NCBI RefSeq assembly: GCF_001518015.1
Contig: NZ_LPUY01000128.1
Span: forward strand, 1-64,000
Origin: Tritonibacter horizontis
GTDB taxonomy: Bacteria > Pseudomonadota > Alphaproteobacteria > Rhodobacterales > Rhodobacteraceae
Direction: 5' to 3'
DNA: 64,000 nt
Shown here: positions 25,392-33,824 of the stretch, piece by piece
Layout: every line of letters begins with the position of its first letter
Position numbering within the stretch: the stretch's first letter is position 1
Notes under the pieces: model-generated
Told to the model about the DNA's origin: nothing
The model's input: the letters and a program-made list of their open reading frames with translations, nothing else
The model's database searches: none
Translations under genes and position numbers: made by a program

Positions 25392-26129
25392 ATGACCGCA
25401 AAGCCCATCTGTCTGATCATCGGTGCCGGAGACTACATCGGTGCTGCCATTGCCAGGCGTTTTGCCAAAGGTGGGTTTCATGTTGTGATGGGTCGCCGAC
25501 GGGGGGAAATGTTTGCCCCCCTGGTCGCCGAAATTGAGGCCGCGGGCGGCAGCGCCCAAGGGTTCAGCTGGGATGCCCGCAAGGAAGAAACCACGACCGA
25601 GATGTTCGCGCATGTCGAGGCTGAGATCGGGCCGATAGAGATCTGCATTTTCAATGTCGGCGGCAATGTGCGGTTTCCCATTCTAGACACAACCGAACGT
25701 GTCTTTCGCAAAGTTTGGGAAATGTGTGCCTACGCTGCGTTTCTTTCGGGGCGTGAAGCTGCAAAATACATGGTGGAACGGCAGAAAGGCTCGATCTTTT
25801 TCACCGGGGCAACGGCCTCCGTGCGCGGCAGTGCGGGATATGCCGCGTTCGCCTCAGGCAAATTCGCGCTGCGGGGACTTGCCCAATCCATGGCGCGCGA
25901 GTTGGGCCCCAAAAACATCCATGTCGCGCACTTGGTCATTGATGCGGGCGTCGACACCGCATTTGTGCGCGACCGGGTCCGACAATCGGGCAAAGATCCC
26001 GATACCCTGCCCCCGGACACGCTAATGAACCCAGACAGCATTGCCGAAGCCTATTGGACCCTGCACCACCAAACGCGCGACGGCTGGACCCACGAGATGG
26101 ATATCCGCCCCTTCGCCGAAACATGGTGA
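25392..26129 (+). CDS. SDR-family oxidoreductase lacking the catalytic tyrosine
   Basis: A 245-residue Rossmann-fold SDR with cofactor loop IIGAGDYIGAAIARRF and NAG-equivalent FNVGGN. The active-site serine region is FFTGATASVRGSAG, but the canonical YxxxK reads FASGK, so the catalytic tyrosine is phenylalanine while lysine is kept. Other related SDRs with FxxxK exist, so this may be a subfamily trait with altered chemistry or a non-catalytic role. It lies 9 bp after the GST gene and is probably co-translated. Confidence 0.85.
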   Translation: MTAKPICLIIGAGDYIGAAIARRFAKGGFHVVMGRRRGEMFAPLVAEIEAAGGSAQGFSWDARKEETTTEMFAHVEAEIGPIEICIFNVGGNVRFPILDTTERVFRKVWEMCAYAAFLSGREAAKYMVERQKGSIFFTGATASVRGSAGYAAFASGKFALRGLAQSMARELGPKNIHVAHLVIDAGVDTAFVRDRVRQSGKDPDTLPPDTLMNPDSIAEAYWTLHHQTRDGWTHEMDIRPFAETW

Positions 26130-26193
26130 CAGCCGACAGCCTGCACGGTTCCAGACAGGCCGGTCCTCCAACAGACAAGCAGAAAGAGACGCC

Positions 26194-27108
26194 ATGCTCG
26201 ACCAATTGCTGAACGGCGTGCTGCCGGTGTTTGGGATTGGCGCGCTTGGCTACGTGTTTGGCCTACGCGGCACTTTCGATTTCAACATGGCGATGGCCCT
26301 GAACAAATTTGTGATGTTTGTCGCAATGCCCGCACTGGGGTTTCAATTGCTGGCCAATGCCCCATTGGCAGAGTTCGACTTTGCCATGCTGGGTGGGTAT
26401 TTCGTCACCGAAATGGTGATGTATGCGGTCGGATTTCTGATCGCTCGGCTGGTCTTCAAGACCGATGTTATGGAGGCCGCCCTTCTAGGTCTGGCCATCG
26501 CCCTGACCAACCACATCCTCTTCGTTCTACCGATTGCGGTCACCCTATTCGGAGAGACCGCCGCAACGCCGATTGTCGCGATCATTTCCATGGACGGAAT
26601 CCTGATTTTCAGCTGTTCTTTGATCCTGATGGACGTTCTGTCCACCAAGGGGGCCTCTCTTGGGCACACGTTGGGAAAGATCGCGCGAAATCCACCGCTG
26701 GTTGCCATGGTACTTGGCCTAGTGATCGGACTGTTGGGCGTCTCGGTACCCACAGGCTTTGATATCTTCGCGGATTTCTTGGGCGCAACAGCCTCGCCTG
26801 TGCTGTTGTTCGCGCTTGGCGTTATTCTGAGCCAGAAGGCCAGCGGCGCGCGCGCCATGTTGCCAGTGGCCATTGCGGGTGTGAAGCTGGTGGTTCACCC
26901 ATTGCTGGCCTGGGCCATCTTTGCCGGGGTGTTGCAACTGACGCCCGAGGTACGCAACCCAGCCATGATGGTGGCCGCCGCCCCCTGCGGGGCCATGTGC
27001 TTCATGCTCGCGCTAAACTATGGTGTGCGGGTTGACGCCATCGCACGCGCTATTCTCTATTCGTCGATAGGGTCTTTGATCACAATCACGGTGGCAGCGT
27101 CACTCTGA
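26194..27108 (+). CDS. AEC (auxin efflux carrier) family transporter
   Basis: A 304-residue membrane protein starting MLDQLLNGVLPVFGIGALGY with ten hydrophobic segments typical of the AEC family (malate/malonate-type permeases). I reject an upstream start that overlaps the SDR gene, since the SDR frame ends at 26129 and the ATG at 26194 follows GAAAGAG. Its place after SDR and GST suggests export or uptake of an organic acid intermediate. Confidence 0.85.
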   Translation: MLDQLLNGVLPVFGIGALGYVFGLRGTFDFNMAMALNKFVMFVAMPALGFQLLANAPLAEFDFAMLGGYFVTEMVMYAVGFLIARLVFKTDVMEAALLGLAIALTNHILFVLPIAVTLFGETAATPIVAIISMDGILIFSCSLILMDVLSTKGASLGHTLGKIARNPPLVAMVLGLVIGLLGVSVPTGFDIFADFLGATASPVLLFALGVILSQKASGARAMLPVAIAGVKLVVHPLLAWAIFAGVLQLTPEVRNPAMMVAAAPCGAMCFMLALNYGVRVDAIARAILYSSIGSLITITVAASL

Positions 27109-27144
27109 TGCGAGAAACAATGGCCAGCGCAGCAAGGAGTAACG

Positions 27145-27558
27145 ATGACAGATAGCTTTACAGGCGGCTGTGCCTGCGGTGCAATCCGCTACCGCTCAAC
27201 AGGTCCTGCGCGATACATGGGCAACTGCCATTGCCGCCATTGCCAGCAAGCAACAGGGGGCGCTTATTTCCCGGCGGTTCTGGTCAAACAATCCGACTTT
27301 ACGATTGAAACGGGCGAGCCAAGCTGGTTCGACCGCCCCGCTGATCGCGGACATGCCATGCGCCGAGGGTTCTGTGCGACATGCGGCTCGCCCTTGTTTC
27401 TGATCAATGGCGCTGGCGAGGGTGCGATCGTGATCTATGCCGGCAGTCTGGACGATCCGAGTTGGTACACCCCAAGTCGCGATATCTTTGTCAAAAGTGC
27501 ACAGCCTTGGGACGTTATGGATCCGACCCTGCCTAAGTCCCAGGCGATGCCCGGATAG
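27145..27558 (+). CDS. GFA-family glutathione-dependent formaldehyde-activating-like protein
   Basis: A 137-residue GFA-domain protein with the zinc cysteines of the family: GGCACGAIRY, NCHCRHCQQATG and GFCATCGSPLF. GFA proteins carry a structural zinc site and bind zinc near a glutathione pocket; most are not proven formaldehyde enzymes. AAGGAG lies 7 nt before the ATG. Last gene of the GST-SDR-AEC-GFA run. Confidence 0.88.
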   Translation: MTDSFTGGCACGAIRYRSTGPARYMGNCHCRHCQQATGGAYFPAVLVKQSDFTIETGEPSWFDRPADRGHAMRRGFCATCGSPLFLINGAGEGAIVIYAGSLDDPSWYTPSRDIFVKSAQPWDVMDPTLPKSQAMPG

Positions 27559-28010
27559 GAAGCTATGCCGCGAAGGCTTTCTGAAGCAGATAGCTCCGAA
27601 CAAGCCCCGGGAGCATTCGGATTTCCTTGTTGCGGACCCGCGCCATTTGCGAATTGCGCATTTGATATCATTGATATTGGGTCGCAGGTTGAGAGTAGAC
27701 AACCGTTTCAGAGTCCCGAAGTTGGACTGACCCAATGCATAAAGGCTGGACATGTCCGGAACTGGCTCTTTTGACACCTTCGCTGCGCAGATCGCCAACG
27801 GCTGGTTCAGGATGGACCGACCTTCGCTGCGCCGTGCGTGAACTTACATAGTGCGGGACGAAGTACCAATTCGCGGCGTTGGCAGAAGGTGCTGGTCAGA
27901 GGCCATTCCTTGGCATCTATGTACCACGAACAGTTTCGGTGTCGCAAAAGGAAGGCTAATGCGACAGCCATATCGCTAGCAATGAGACAGAAATGTGTTT
28001 CGGAGACCAA
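27559..28010. other. Intergenic region, no gene seen
   Basis: No supported gene. A 13-nt palindrome ATATC-ATT-GATAT lies at 27665-27677. The right end must contain the promoter of the EamA gene. Confidence 0.5.
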
Positions 28011-28928
28011 ATGACTGTCATGAGTCAACCGTCAAACAGCACGGACGGGCATCGGTTTGGTGTCCTGTTTGTCTTTGCCGCTGGCGTGCTTTGGTCGACC
28101 GTCGGGCTTGGAATACGGCTGATCGAAGACGCGGTTGTGTGGCAGATATTGCTTTACCGTTCGGCCAGCCTGTCAGTTCTGCTCTACGTTTTTATTCGCA
28201 TGCGGTCCGGAGAAAGCCCCTTTGCCCAGATTCGCCGCACTGGCTTTCCAGCGGCGATTGCGGGGCTGTCGCTGGTGGCTGCCTATTCCGGCGGGATATA
28301 TGCGATTCAGGCGACATCCGTGGCAAATGCCATGCTGCTTTTTGCTACGGCGCCTTTCATGGCGGCAGTTCTGGGGTGGATCGTCTTGCGTGAACGTGTA
28401 CGCCCTGCCACCTGGGTGGCCATAGCCGTTGCCATTGCCGGTATCGCGATCATGGTCGCAGATAAATCTGGAGGCGTTGCCTTGAAGGGCAGTCTGGCGG
28501 CCTTGGGGTCCGCCTTTGGATTTGCGGTCTTCACTGTGTCGCTGCGGTGGGGGAAATCGGGTGAAATGCTGCCGTCGGTGTTTCTGTCCGGATTGTTCGG
28601 CATCATCGTGACGTCAGGCATATGCCTGTTTTTGGATTTGTCCCTGGTGTTGTCGGTCCGGGATGGCGGCATTGCCATGGGCATGGGGGTGTTTCAGGTC
28701 GGCGCAGGGTTGATCCTGTATACACTGGGGTCTCGCAGCCTTCCTGCAGCGGAGCTTGCGCTGTTGTCACTGGCTGAGGTTCTGCTTGGCCCGTTATGGG
28801 TCTGGTTGTTCATCGGCGAAACCGCCACGCTAAACACACTGACAGGCGGCGCAGTTTTGCTTGCGGCGATCGCCGGAAACGCTCTGTCAGGCAAGCGACG
28901 TAGGCCGCCGCCGATCACGTTACCTTAG
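28011..28928 (+). CDS. EamA/DMT-family transporter
   Basis: A 305-residue DMT permease with two EamA repeats and about ten membrane helices (LLFATAPFMAAVLGWIVLRE marks the end of repeat 1, LLSLAEVLLGPLWVWLFIGE of repeat 2). The ATG at 28011 is preferred because GGAG lies 5 nt upstream; an earlier ATG at 27993 lacks a site. It probably exports a small metabolite or amino acid. Confidence 0.85.
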   Translation: MTVMSQPSNSTDGHRFGVLFVFAAGVLWSTVGLGIRLIEDAVVWQILLYRSASLSVLLYVFIRMRSGESPFAQIRRTGFPAAIAGLSLVAAYSGGIYAIQATSVANAMLLFATAPFMAAVLGWIVLRERVRPATWVAIAVAIAGIAIMVADKSGGVALKGSLAALGSAFGFAVFTVSLRWGKSGEMLPSVFLSGLFGIIVTSGICLFLDLSLVLSVRDGGIAMGMGVFQVGAGLILYTLGSRSLPAAELALLSLAEVLLGPLWVWLFIGETATLNTLTGGAVLLAAIAGNALSGKRRRPPPITLP

Positions 28929-29076
28929 GGGATTGGGAACAACCTATTCCTGATGGATCTGCCGTGGGTCGGTGCGTTGCATCAGTGATCAGATCCACTT
29001 GCGCGTGATGATTGTTGCACTTGGGGTTCCGCTGTATGTGTTGCTATTGCGTGATTTTAGCCAAAGGGACGTGTAG

Positions 29077-29277
29077 CTACCCTTCGCGTTCCAGTTTTTT
29101 TCGCGCAAGTTTTCGGGCGCGGCGGATTGCTTCGCCTTTTTCCCGCAGCCTTTTCTCGGAAGGTTTTTCGAAGTGTTCCTTCAGCTTCATTTCGCGGAAT
29201 ACACCTTCGCGTTGTAGTTTTTTCTTCAACACTCGAAGAGCTTGGTCAATATTGTTGTCGCGAACACTTACTTGCAT
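29077..29277 (-). CDS. rpsU: 30S ribosomal protein bS21
   Basis: A 66-residue bS21, full length, with the family start [20 protein letters not shown], core [15 protein letters not shown] and basic tail. bS21 sits near the anti-Shine-Dalgarno end of 16S rRNA and affects initiation. It stands alone in the cargo block, with TTGACA (minus strand, 29340-29335) and a TAATTC about 15 bp later as a weak promoter. A ribosomal gene on a plasmid is unusual; the organism should also have a chromosomal copy, and I cannot tell which is used. Confidence 0.92.
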   Translation of the reverse strand: MQVSVRDNNIDQALRVLKKKLQREGVFREMKLKEHFEKPSEKRLREKGEAIRRARKLARKKLEREG

Positions 29278-29467
29278 GTGATTTTCATAACCTTCTTAGA
29301 CAGAACTTTCTGAGAATTACACGAGCCCGTCAGTTGTCAAGATAACTTTTGCGTATGCAACTGCACGTCGCAAAAACGGTGTTCTTCCTAATTCTAGTTT
29401 TCGAGCGTTGAGCCGCGTTTTCGGCAGTATCCTCGTTCAACCAGTATCAGCCGAGGCTGCTGGCAGA

Positions 29468-30529
29468 TTAAGGTAACTTCTTGTCAAACTCATCCAGTTC
29501 CATGGCCTCAGCATCTAACGCGTCCGCCAATACCACAGAAGGCGCGCCTGGGGTGAAAACCGTCTGAGCCGTGGGTGGGTTGTCGTCTGCGGAGCGATTG
29601 ACCCGAAGTTCACGATAGGCTGTGTACATGCCGCTCACTATGATCAGTACCATGCCAATGAAGGTCGTATGGGGTGGGATTTCCCCCCACAGCAGGTATG
29701 CGAGGATGGCTGCCAACGGCAGGTAACTATAGTCGAATGGTGCGATCACACTCGCGCTGGCGATCTGATATGCACGCGAGACCAATGTATAGGCCACCGT
29801 TCCGATTGCCCCCAGTAAAGCCAGCATAGCGATGCCCTTGACATTTGGCACCGGCCAACTCATGCGCAAATGGTTTAGTTCTGGCGAGACCACAATCATT
29901 TGCGTAACCACAAATCCCATCGGAACGATTACAAAACCCGAGAACGAGATCGTGTATAGCCCGATGACGAGCGATGTGTCCTGCTCTCCGATCTTTCGCA
30001 CAATGATTTGGCTGATTGCATAGGTAAGTGCGCAAAAAAGCGGAAGAACCGAAATCCAGCCAAAATTTCCGCCTGTGGGGTTCATCGCGATGACAACGCC
30101 TGCAAACCCTACCAGCAGCGCGGCAATGCGGTGCGCTCCAACCTTCTCCTGCAGAAACAGCGCTGCCAAAGTCGCAGTCATCAGGGGTGCGGCGAAGAAC
30201 AGTGTCGTGACCTCGGCAAGGCCCATAAAAGGGAAGGCGGTATAGAACATCGCGAAGCCTGAAGCAAAGAGCATGGCACGTGCTAGATACCAAGGCCAAA
30301 GAGGGGTTAAAATACGATGCGGCGCACCTAGCCACAGGACCAGCGGCAGCAAGGTCATCAAAGCGACGATGGAGCGGCTGAAGATCAGCATCCACACCGG
30401 GTAATGTGTCAACATACCCTTCATTAGAACGTCCTGCCCGACAAACAGCACCATGCCCGCAAGCACACAGGTGATCCCTTGGAGAGTGCGGGACAGCGAC
30501 GGTGCGTCTGTATATGTTGAGGCGGTCAT
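29468..30529 (-). CDS. DMT-family transporter (EamA repeats)
   Basis: A 353-residue DMT permease: two EamA units, about ten helices, repeat 1 ending TTLFFAAPLMTATLAALFL and repeat 2 with ASVIAPFDYSYLPLAAILAY. A C-terminal tail of about 50 polar residues (ending LDEFDKKLP) is longer than usual. I take the ATG at 30529 instead of a GTG at 30568, which has no better ribosome site. It is not closely similar to the EamA protein at 28011. Confidence 0.82.
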   Translation of the reverse strand: MTASTYTDAPSLSRTLQGITCVLAGMVLFVGQDVLMKGMLTHYPVWMLIFSRSIVALMTLLPLVLWLGAPHRILTPLWPWYLARAMLFASGFAMFYTAFPFMGLAEVTTLFFAAPLMTATLAALFLQEKVGAHRIAALLVGFAGVVIAMNPTGGNFGWISVLPLFCALTYAISQIIVRKIGEQDTSLVIGLYTISFSGFVIVPMGFVVTQMIVVSPELNHLRMSWPVPNVKGIAMLALLGAIGTVAYTLVSRAYQIASASVIAPFDYSYLPLAAILAYLLWGEIPPHTTFIGMVLIIVSGMYTAYRELRVNRSADDNPPTAQTVFTPGAPSVVLADALDAEAMELDEFDKKLP

Positions 30530-30764
30530 GACAGTAGACTGCTTTTCCCAGGATGAGCATCCCGCCACGCAGCGACCGGAATGTCGGTTTCAATCAATAA
30601 TCCAGATCAAAGGTCAGTTTGTCCCACAACTCGGTCGTAGCCCATCGTGATTTCGCTGCACCTACAACGAATGGCTGCTTTTCTCTCTGCGGCGCAGCTA
30701 ACAATTTTGGCGTCCGAATTGCTGCACTTGCGAGCGTTTGCGCAGGAGCACTTCCGGTATGGGC

Positions 30765-31391
30765 TCACAGTGTGAGTTCGCTGCGGTTTTCTTGAACGTC
30801 AGCTCTTTCGGATGTTACAATCGCATCCCGCGCCTCCGGTAAGCAATGCGATTCATAGTCGTCAATAAACCCCCAACAGGCGTCGATCTCCTCGCCGTCC
30901 TGCTCGATGACATAGCCATAGACCCGGCCGCCGAGATAGGCGTCGTAACTGACGATTTCGCCGCGTAGGATGTCGGCTGCCTTTTCGCGCAGCGCCTTGG
31001 TGACGCGCTTCACGCCGAACTCTTCCCGGACTGCCTCAAGCGTCACATAGACATAGCCGACCTGGCCGGAATCCCACGGACAATGGAAGCCGATGGTGTT
31101 AATCGCGAGGCCGGAATGGTCATAGAGAAACACGGGCAAGATGATTGCCTTGCGCTCGGCGCGCTCGCGCAACTGTTCCATCGAGAGATCGCTCTGATCC
31201 GAAACGCCCGCAAGATCGCGCAGGAACGCCTCGGGACTGTCGAACTGATGGCTGTCACCGAGCCGATAGCGCCGGTGCCAGCAGATCAGCGTGCCGAGAT
31301 TGGACCACTCCCGTGGGCTTTCGGGATCGAGGTCTTGGAAAATCTTGATTGCGTGGCCGTGATAGGCCTCCTCAAAGACGGGGTCATGCAT
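30765..31391 (-). CDS. Conserved plasmid-backbone hypothetical protein
   Basis: A 208-residue soluble acidic protein (AYHGHAIKIFQDLDPESPREW, LYDHSGLAINTIGFHCPWDSG, VSYDAYLGGRVYGYVIEQ). I recognise the style of proteins found beside DUF6915, DUF6878 and ParB genes on alphaproteobacterial plasmids and ICEs, but cannot name a function. AAGGAC precedes the ATG. A GC-rich hairpin (31418-31452) separates it from the DUF6915 gene. It is the last backbone gene before the cargo block. Confidence 0.7.
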   Translation of the reverse strand: MHDPVFEEAYHGHAIKIFQDLDPESPREWSNLGTLICWHRRYRLGDSHQFDSPEAFLRDLAGVSDQSDLSMEQLRERAERKAIILPVFLYDHSGLAINTIGFHCPWDSGQVGYVYVTLEAVREEFGVKRVTKALREKAADILRGEIVSYDAYLGGRVYGYVIEQDGEEIDACWGFIDDYESHCLPEARDAIVTSERADVQENRSELTL

Positions 31392-31417
31392 GTCGATGTC
31401 CTTTCTTGAAACGAAGA

Positions 31418-31452
31418 CGACCCGCCAGGCCGATAGGGGCGCAGGCGGGTCG
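31418..31452 (-). promoter_or_regulatory. Intercistronic hairpin upstream of the 208-residue gene
   Basis: CGACCCGCC (31418-31426) pairs fully with GGCGGGTCG (31444-31452) across 17 nt, 27 nt before the next start codon. One of four similar CCGCCC-type hairpins in the gaps of this operon. Confidence 0.5.
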
Positions 31453-31848
31453 ATCTGGATGAGATGAGTTTGTTGGTGAGGCCGCCGCCCGGCGGATCAG
31501 GCGGCGGCGCGGTTCTGGCGGTGCTGAACGTGTTCGACCGAAACCTTCAGCAGCCATTCCTCGAAGCCGAGAATGGTCTGGTGACCCGTAACCGCTTCGA
31601 CCCAGGCCGCACGCGGATCGCCGACGATCTGCGTCGGATCGTTGTCGATCCGGCCATTGGCCATCCACGGCTCTGGCTGAATGCGCCCGAGCCAGTCTGC
31701 CAGCGACGGGATGCGTCCCTGGCAATCCTCGCGCACATGCTGTTCACCGATCCAGCGGATCGGGACGACCCGGCCCGCGCTGTTGGTCAGGCTGCGACCG
31801 AAGTGGCGTTCAGCATCATAGATCCCAACGGTATGATGTTTTTGGGCT

Positions 31849-32119
31849 TCTGTGGTTGCCGCCCGTGATGCAAGAAGTTTCTGGCTGTCTGGGAGGGTGA
31901 TCGAGTGCGGTCTTCTGTCAGGCCTCATTGTGCGGCATTTTCAGAAGCCGCGGGCCGGTATGGTGATCAGCGGGTTGGGTCCAAATCTCTCAGGCGAGCT
32001 CGCGGCTCGGAGCCCAAAACTGGTTTTCCCAATCCAGATCTATTCGATCATTTTGCCCATTCAGGTCATCGTCTTCTTGCCCCCAGTTTCCGATTTCAGA
32101 TTAGGTCGCCTGTTACTTC
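31849..32119 (-). ncRNA. Likely bridge-RNA region of the IS110/IS1111 element
   Basis: 271 bp of non-coding DNA between the transposase stop and the element end. In IS110-family elements the long non-coding end encodes a structured bridge RNA that pairs with target and donor DNA. I have not resolved its loops; this assignment rests on position only. Confidence 0.4.
31853..31864 (+). repeat. Subterminal inverted repeat, left
   Basis: TGGTTGCCGCCC, the exact reverse complement of 33218-33229. Confidence 0.85.
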
Positions 32120-33148
32120 TTAGGCAGCCGCAGTCTTCACCGGATCTCGATAGTCTTCTTGCTTCGTCAGCACGGCCCAAATGGTGCGGGCCATTTTGTT
32201 GGCCAGCGCGATTGCGACAAGCATCTTAGGTTTGCGTTTCAACATGCGGTCCAGCCAAGAACCGGCCTGGATAGGTTTTCGCCCGACCCATGCAATGCGT
32301 GTCATTGCGCCAATGATAAGCAGGCGGCGAATGTCGACCTGACCTTCCTTGGAGATCTTACCCAGCCGCGCCTTGCCTCCCGATGAATGTTGCTTGGGCA
32401 CAAGCCCAATCCAAGCGGCAAAGTCTCGGCCGCATCGAAAAATTTCCATGGGCGGTGCGAAGGCTTCAATTGCCATGGCGGTGAGTGGGCCAACGCCGGG
32501 TATCGTCTGGAGCCTTCGGGACATCTCAGACTGCTGCGACAGCTTTTTGAGCTTTAACGTCTTCGCGTCAATCCGGGTTGTGAGATCGTAAATGGAAGCG
32601 AGCAGTTCCTCGCATTCCTCCAGAACCAAAGCAATCAAGCCGTTATCGGCCCGTTCCAGGAATTCCGCGATCTTCTTCATCTGACGGACGCCGGTCGGGA
32701 ATACCTGGCCCTGCTCATAAAGAATTGACCGCAGCGCATTGATCTGTTCCGTGCGCTGGCGCACCAGGCGATCGCGTGAACGGAACACAACACCTCGCGC
32801 GATTTGCGCGTTGCTTTTGGGTTCGACGAACCTCATCTCCGGGCGCTGTGCCGCAATGACAATCGCCTCAGCATCAGCCACGTCATTCTTCTGCCGTTTG
32901 ACGAACGGCTTCACATATTGTGGGGCGATCAGCTTTGCCTGATGTCCAAGTTGCTGCATCTCTCGTGTCCAGAAATGAGCGCCGCCACAAGCTTCAAAAA
33001 CCACGATGCTTGCAGGTTGGTCTTCCATGAACTTCCGAAACTGAGGCCGGGAAAGCTTCTTTCGAAATTTGACCTCCCCTGTCAGCGAAGCCCCATGCAG
33101 CTGAAAGACATTCTTTGCCAAGTCCACACCGATCATTGTATCAATCAT
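32120..33148 (-). CDS. IS110-family transposase (IS1111 type)
   Basis: A 342-residue DEDD recombinase. The RuvC-like N-terminal domain shows the first acidic residue in MIGVDLAKNVFQLHG, the glutamate in IVVFEACGGAHFW and the aspartates in KNDVADAEAIV. The C-terminal transposase_20 domain has LQTIPGVGPLTAMAIEAF and the serine region PKQHSSGGKARLGKI. All key residues are present, so it may be active. The ATG at 33148 has GAGAGGACGG upstream; earlier in-frame codons read into the subterminal repeat. Confidence 0.93.
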   Translation of the reverse strand: MIDTMIGVDLAKNVFQLHGASLTGEVKFRKKLSRPQFRKFMEDQPASIVVFEACGGAHFWTREMQQLGHQAKLIAPQYVKPFVKRQKNDVADAEAIVIAAQRPEMRFVEPKSNAQIARGVVFRSRDRLVRQRTEQINALRSILYEQGQVFPTGVRQMKKIAEFLERADNGLIALVLEECEELLASIYDLTTRIDAKTLKLKKLSQQSEMSRRLQTIPGVGPLTAMAIEAFAPPMEIFRCGRDFAAWIGLVPKQHSSGGKARLGKISKEGQVDIRRLLIIGAMTRIAWVGRKPIQAGSWLDRMLKRKPKMLVAIALANKMARTIWAVLTKQEDYRDPVKTAAA

Positions 33149-33217
33149 ATTGCCGTCCTCTCTCAATAGTGGCCGTGTACGACCACATCTTTGGCACATT
33201 GCGATGCCGTCTGGGGA

Positions 33218-33229
33218 GGGCGGCAACCA
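33218..33229 (-). repeat. Subterminal inverted repeat, right
   Basis: GGGCGGCAACCA on the plus strand, the complement of 31853-31864; it lies 6 bp inside the right boundary (33235). Confidence 0.85.
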
Positions 33230-33363
33230 TCCCATCTCTGTGAACAAAGAGACCTAGGTGCTCTTTGGATGAGTCGAACCAGTCATGCACGAACTGATAG
33301 TCATCTGGCACACCGCCGAACTTTCGGGCTGAGCTTTCGGCGTGATGGAGGGGATGTGCCATA

Positions 33364-33747
33364 TCAAAGCCCCTCGTGTTCGGTGGTGTTGGTTTCGATG
33401 TATCGGTTCGAGTGGCTGACATCGATTTTGTCAGTCGCGAGTGCCCAAGTGAGTTCGCCATAGCCGCCTTCGTTGTTCTCGAACCCGGGGCTGAGCGCAT
33501 AGGCGAAGTCCCAGCCGAAATCTTCGACCCGGCGGCGCATTTCTTCTGTCAATGTGATCGTGTCGGGCGTCACGACGACCTCCTCGACATTGCCGGAATC
33601 GCCATAGCCTTCGTATTTCAGCTCGATGTTCGTCAAACCAAGGGCGCGCAATTCGATGAGAAGGGCCGCGCGGGTCTCGACCCGCTGTTCGGCAACGCGT
33701 CTCTGGGATTCGAGCATTTGCGCGTAGAAATCATTTACTTCTGTCAT
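33364..33747 (-). CDS. DUF6878 family protein
   Basis: A 127-residue acidic protein (QRRVAEQRVETRAALLIELR, GYGDSGNVEEVVVTPD, NNEGGYGELTWALATDKIDV) that I recognise as the DUF6878 type found in ParB-linked plasmid blocks. Function unknown. AAGGAC lies upstream of the ATG. Its stop codon is next to the DUF6915 start, so the two genes were probably translationally coupled before the IS110 insertion. Confidence 0.75.
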   Translation of the reverse strand: MTEVNDFYAQMLESQRRVAEQRVETRAALLIELRALGLTNIELKYEGYGDSGNVEEVVVTPDTITLTEEMRRRVEDFGWDFAYALSPGFENNEGGYGELTWALATDKIDVSHSNRYIETNTTEHEGL

Positions 33748-33777
33748 CTCTTTCGTCCTTTTGAATGGGGAAGGGGA

Positions 33778-33801
33778 GGGCGACCGCCAATCTGGCCGCC
33801 C
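33778..33801 (-). promoter_or_regulatory. Intercistronic hairpin upstream of the DUF6878 gene
   Basis: GGGCGACC (33778-33785) against GGCCGCCC (33794-33801), seven of eight pairs, 31 nt before the DUF6878 start. Member of the CCGCCC hairpin set. Confidence 0.4.
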
Positions 33802-33824
33802 AGAACGTTTCCTGTGACCGGTCG

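Larger units (their letters stand above)
31847..33235. mobile_element. IS110-family element, IS1111 subgroup, complete
   Basis: About 1,389 bp, bounded by a CT dinucleotide at 31847-31848 and 33236-33237. Subterminal inverted repeats TGGTTGCCGCCC (31853-31864) and its complement (33218-33229) lie 4-8 bp inside the ends. The non-coding segment 3' of the transposase is long (271 bp) and the 5' one short (about 88 bp). Subterminal repeats and a long 3' end are the hallmarks of IS1111-type members, whose bridge RNA is made from that end. The insertion interrupts a DUF6915 gene. Confidence 0.88.
31497..33362 (-). pseudogene. DUF6915 gene interrupted by an IS110-family element
   Basis: The N-terminal part (MAHPLHHAESSARKFGGVPD, from ATG 33362) runs to 33236; the C-terminal part (HHTVGIYDAERHFGRS, RWIGEQHVREDCQGRIPSLA) runs from 31846 to the stop at 31497. 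Joining them at one CT dinucleotide restores an unbroken 158-residue frame with VHRAQKHH at the junction, matching the DUF6915 pattern. The intact function of DUF6915 is unknown. As it stands the gene should be inactive unless the element excises precisely. It starts 2 bp beyond the end of the DUF6878 gene. Confidence 0.85.
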
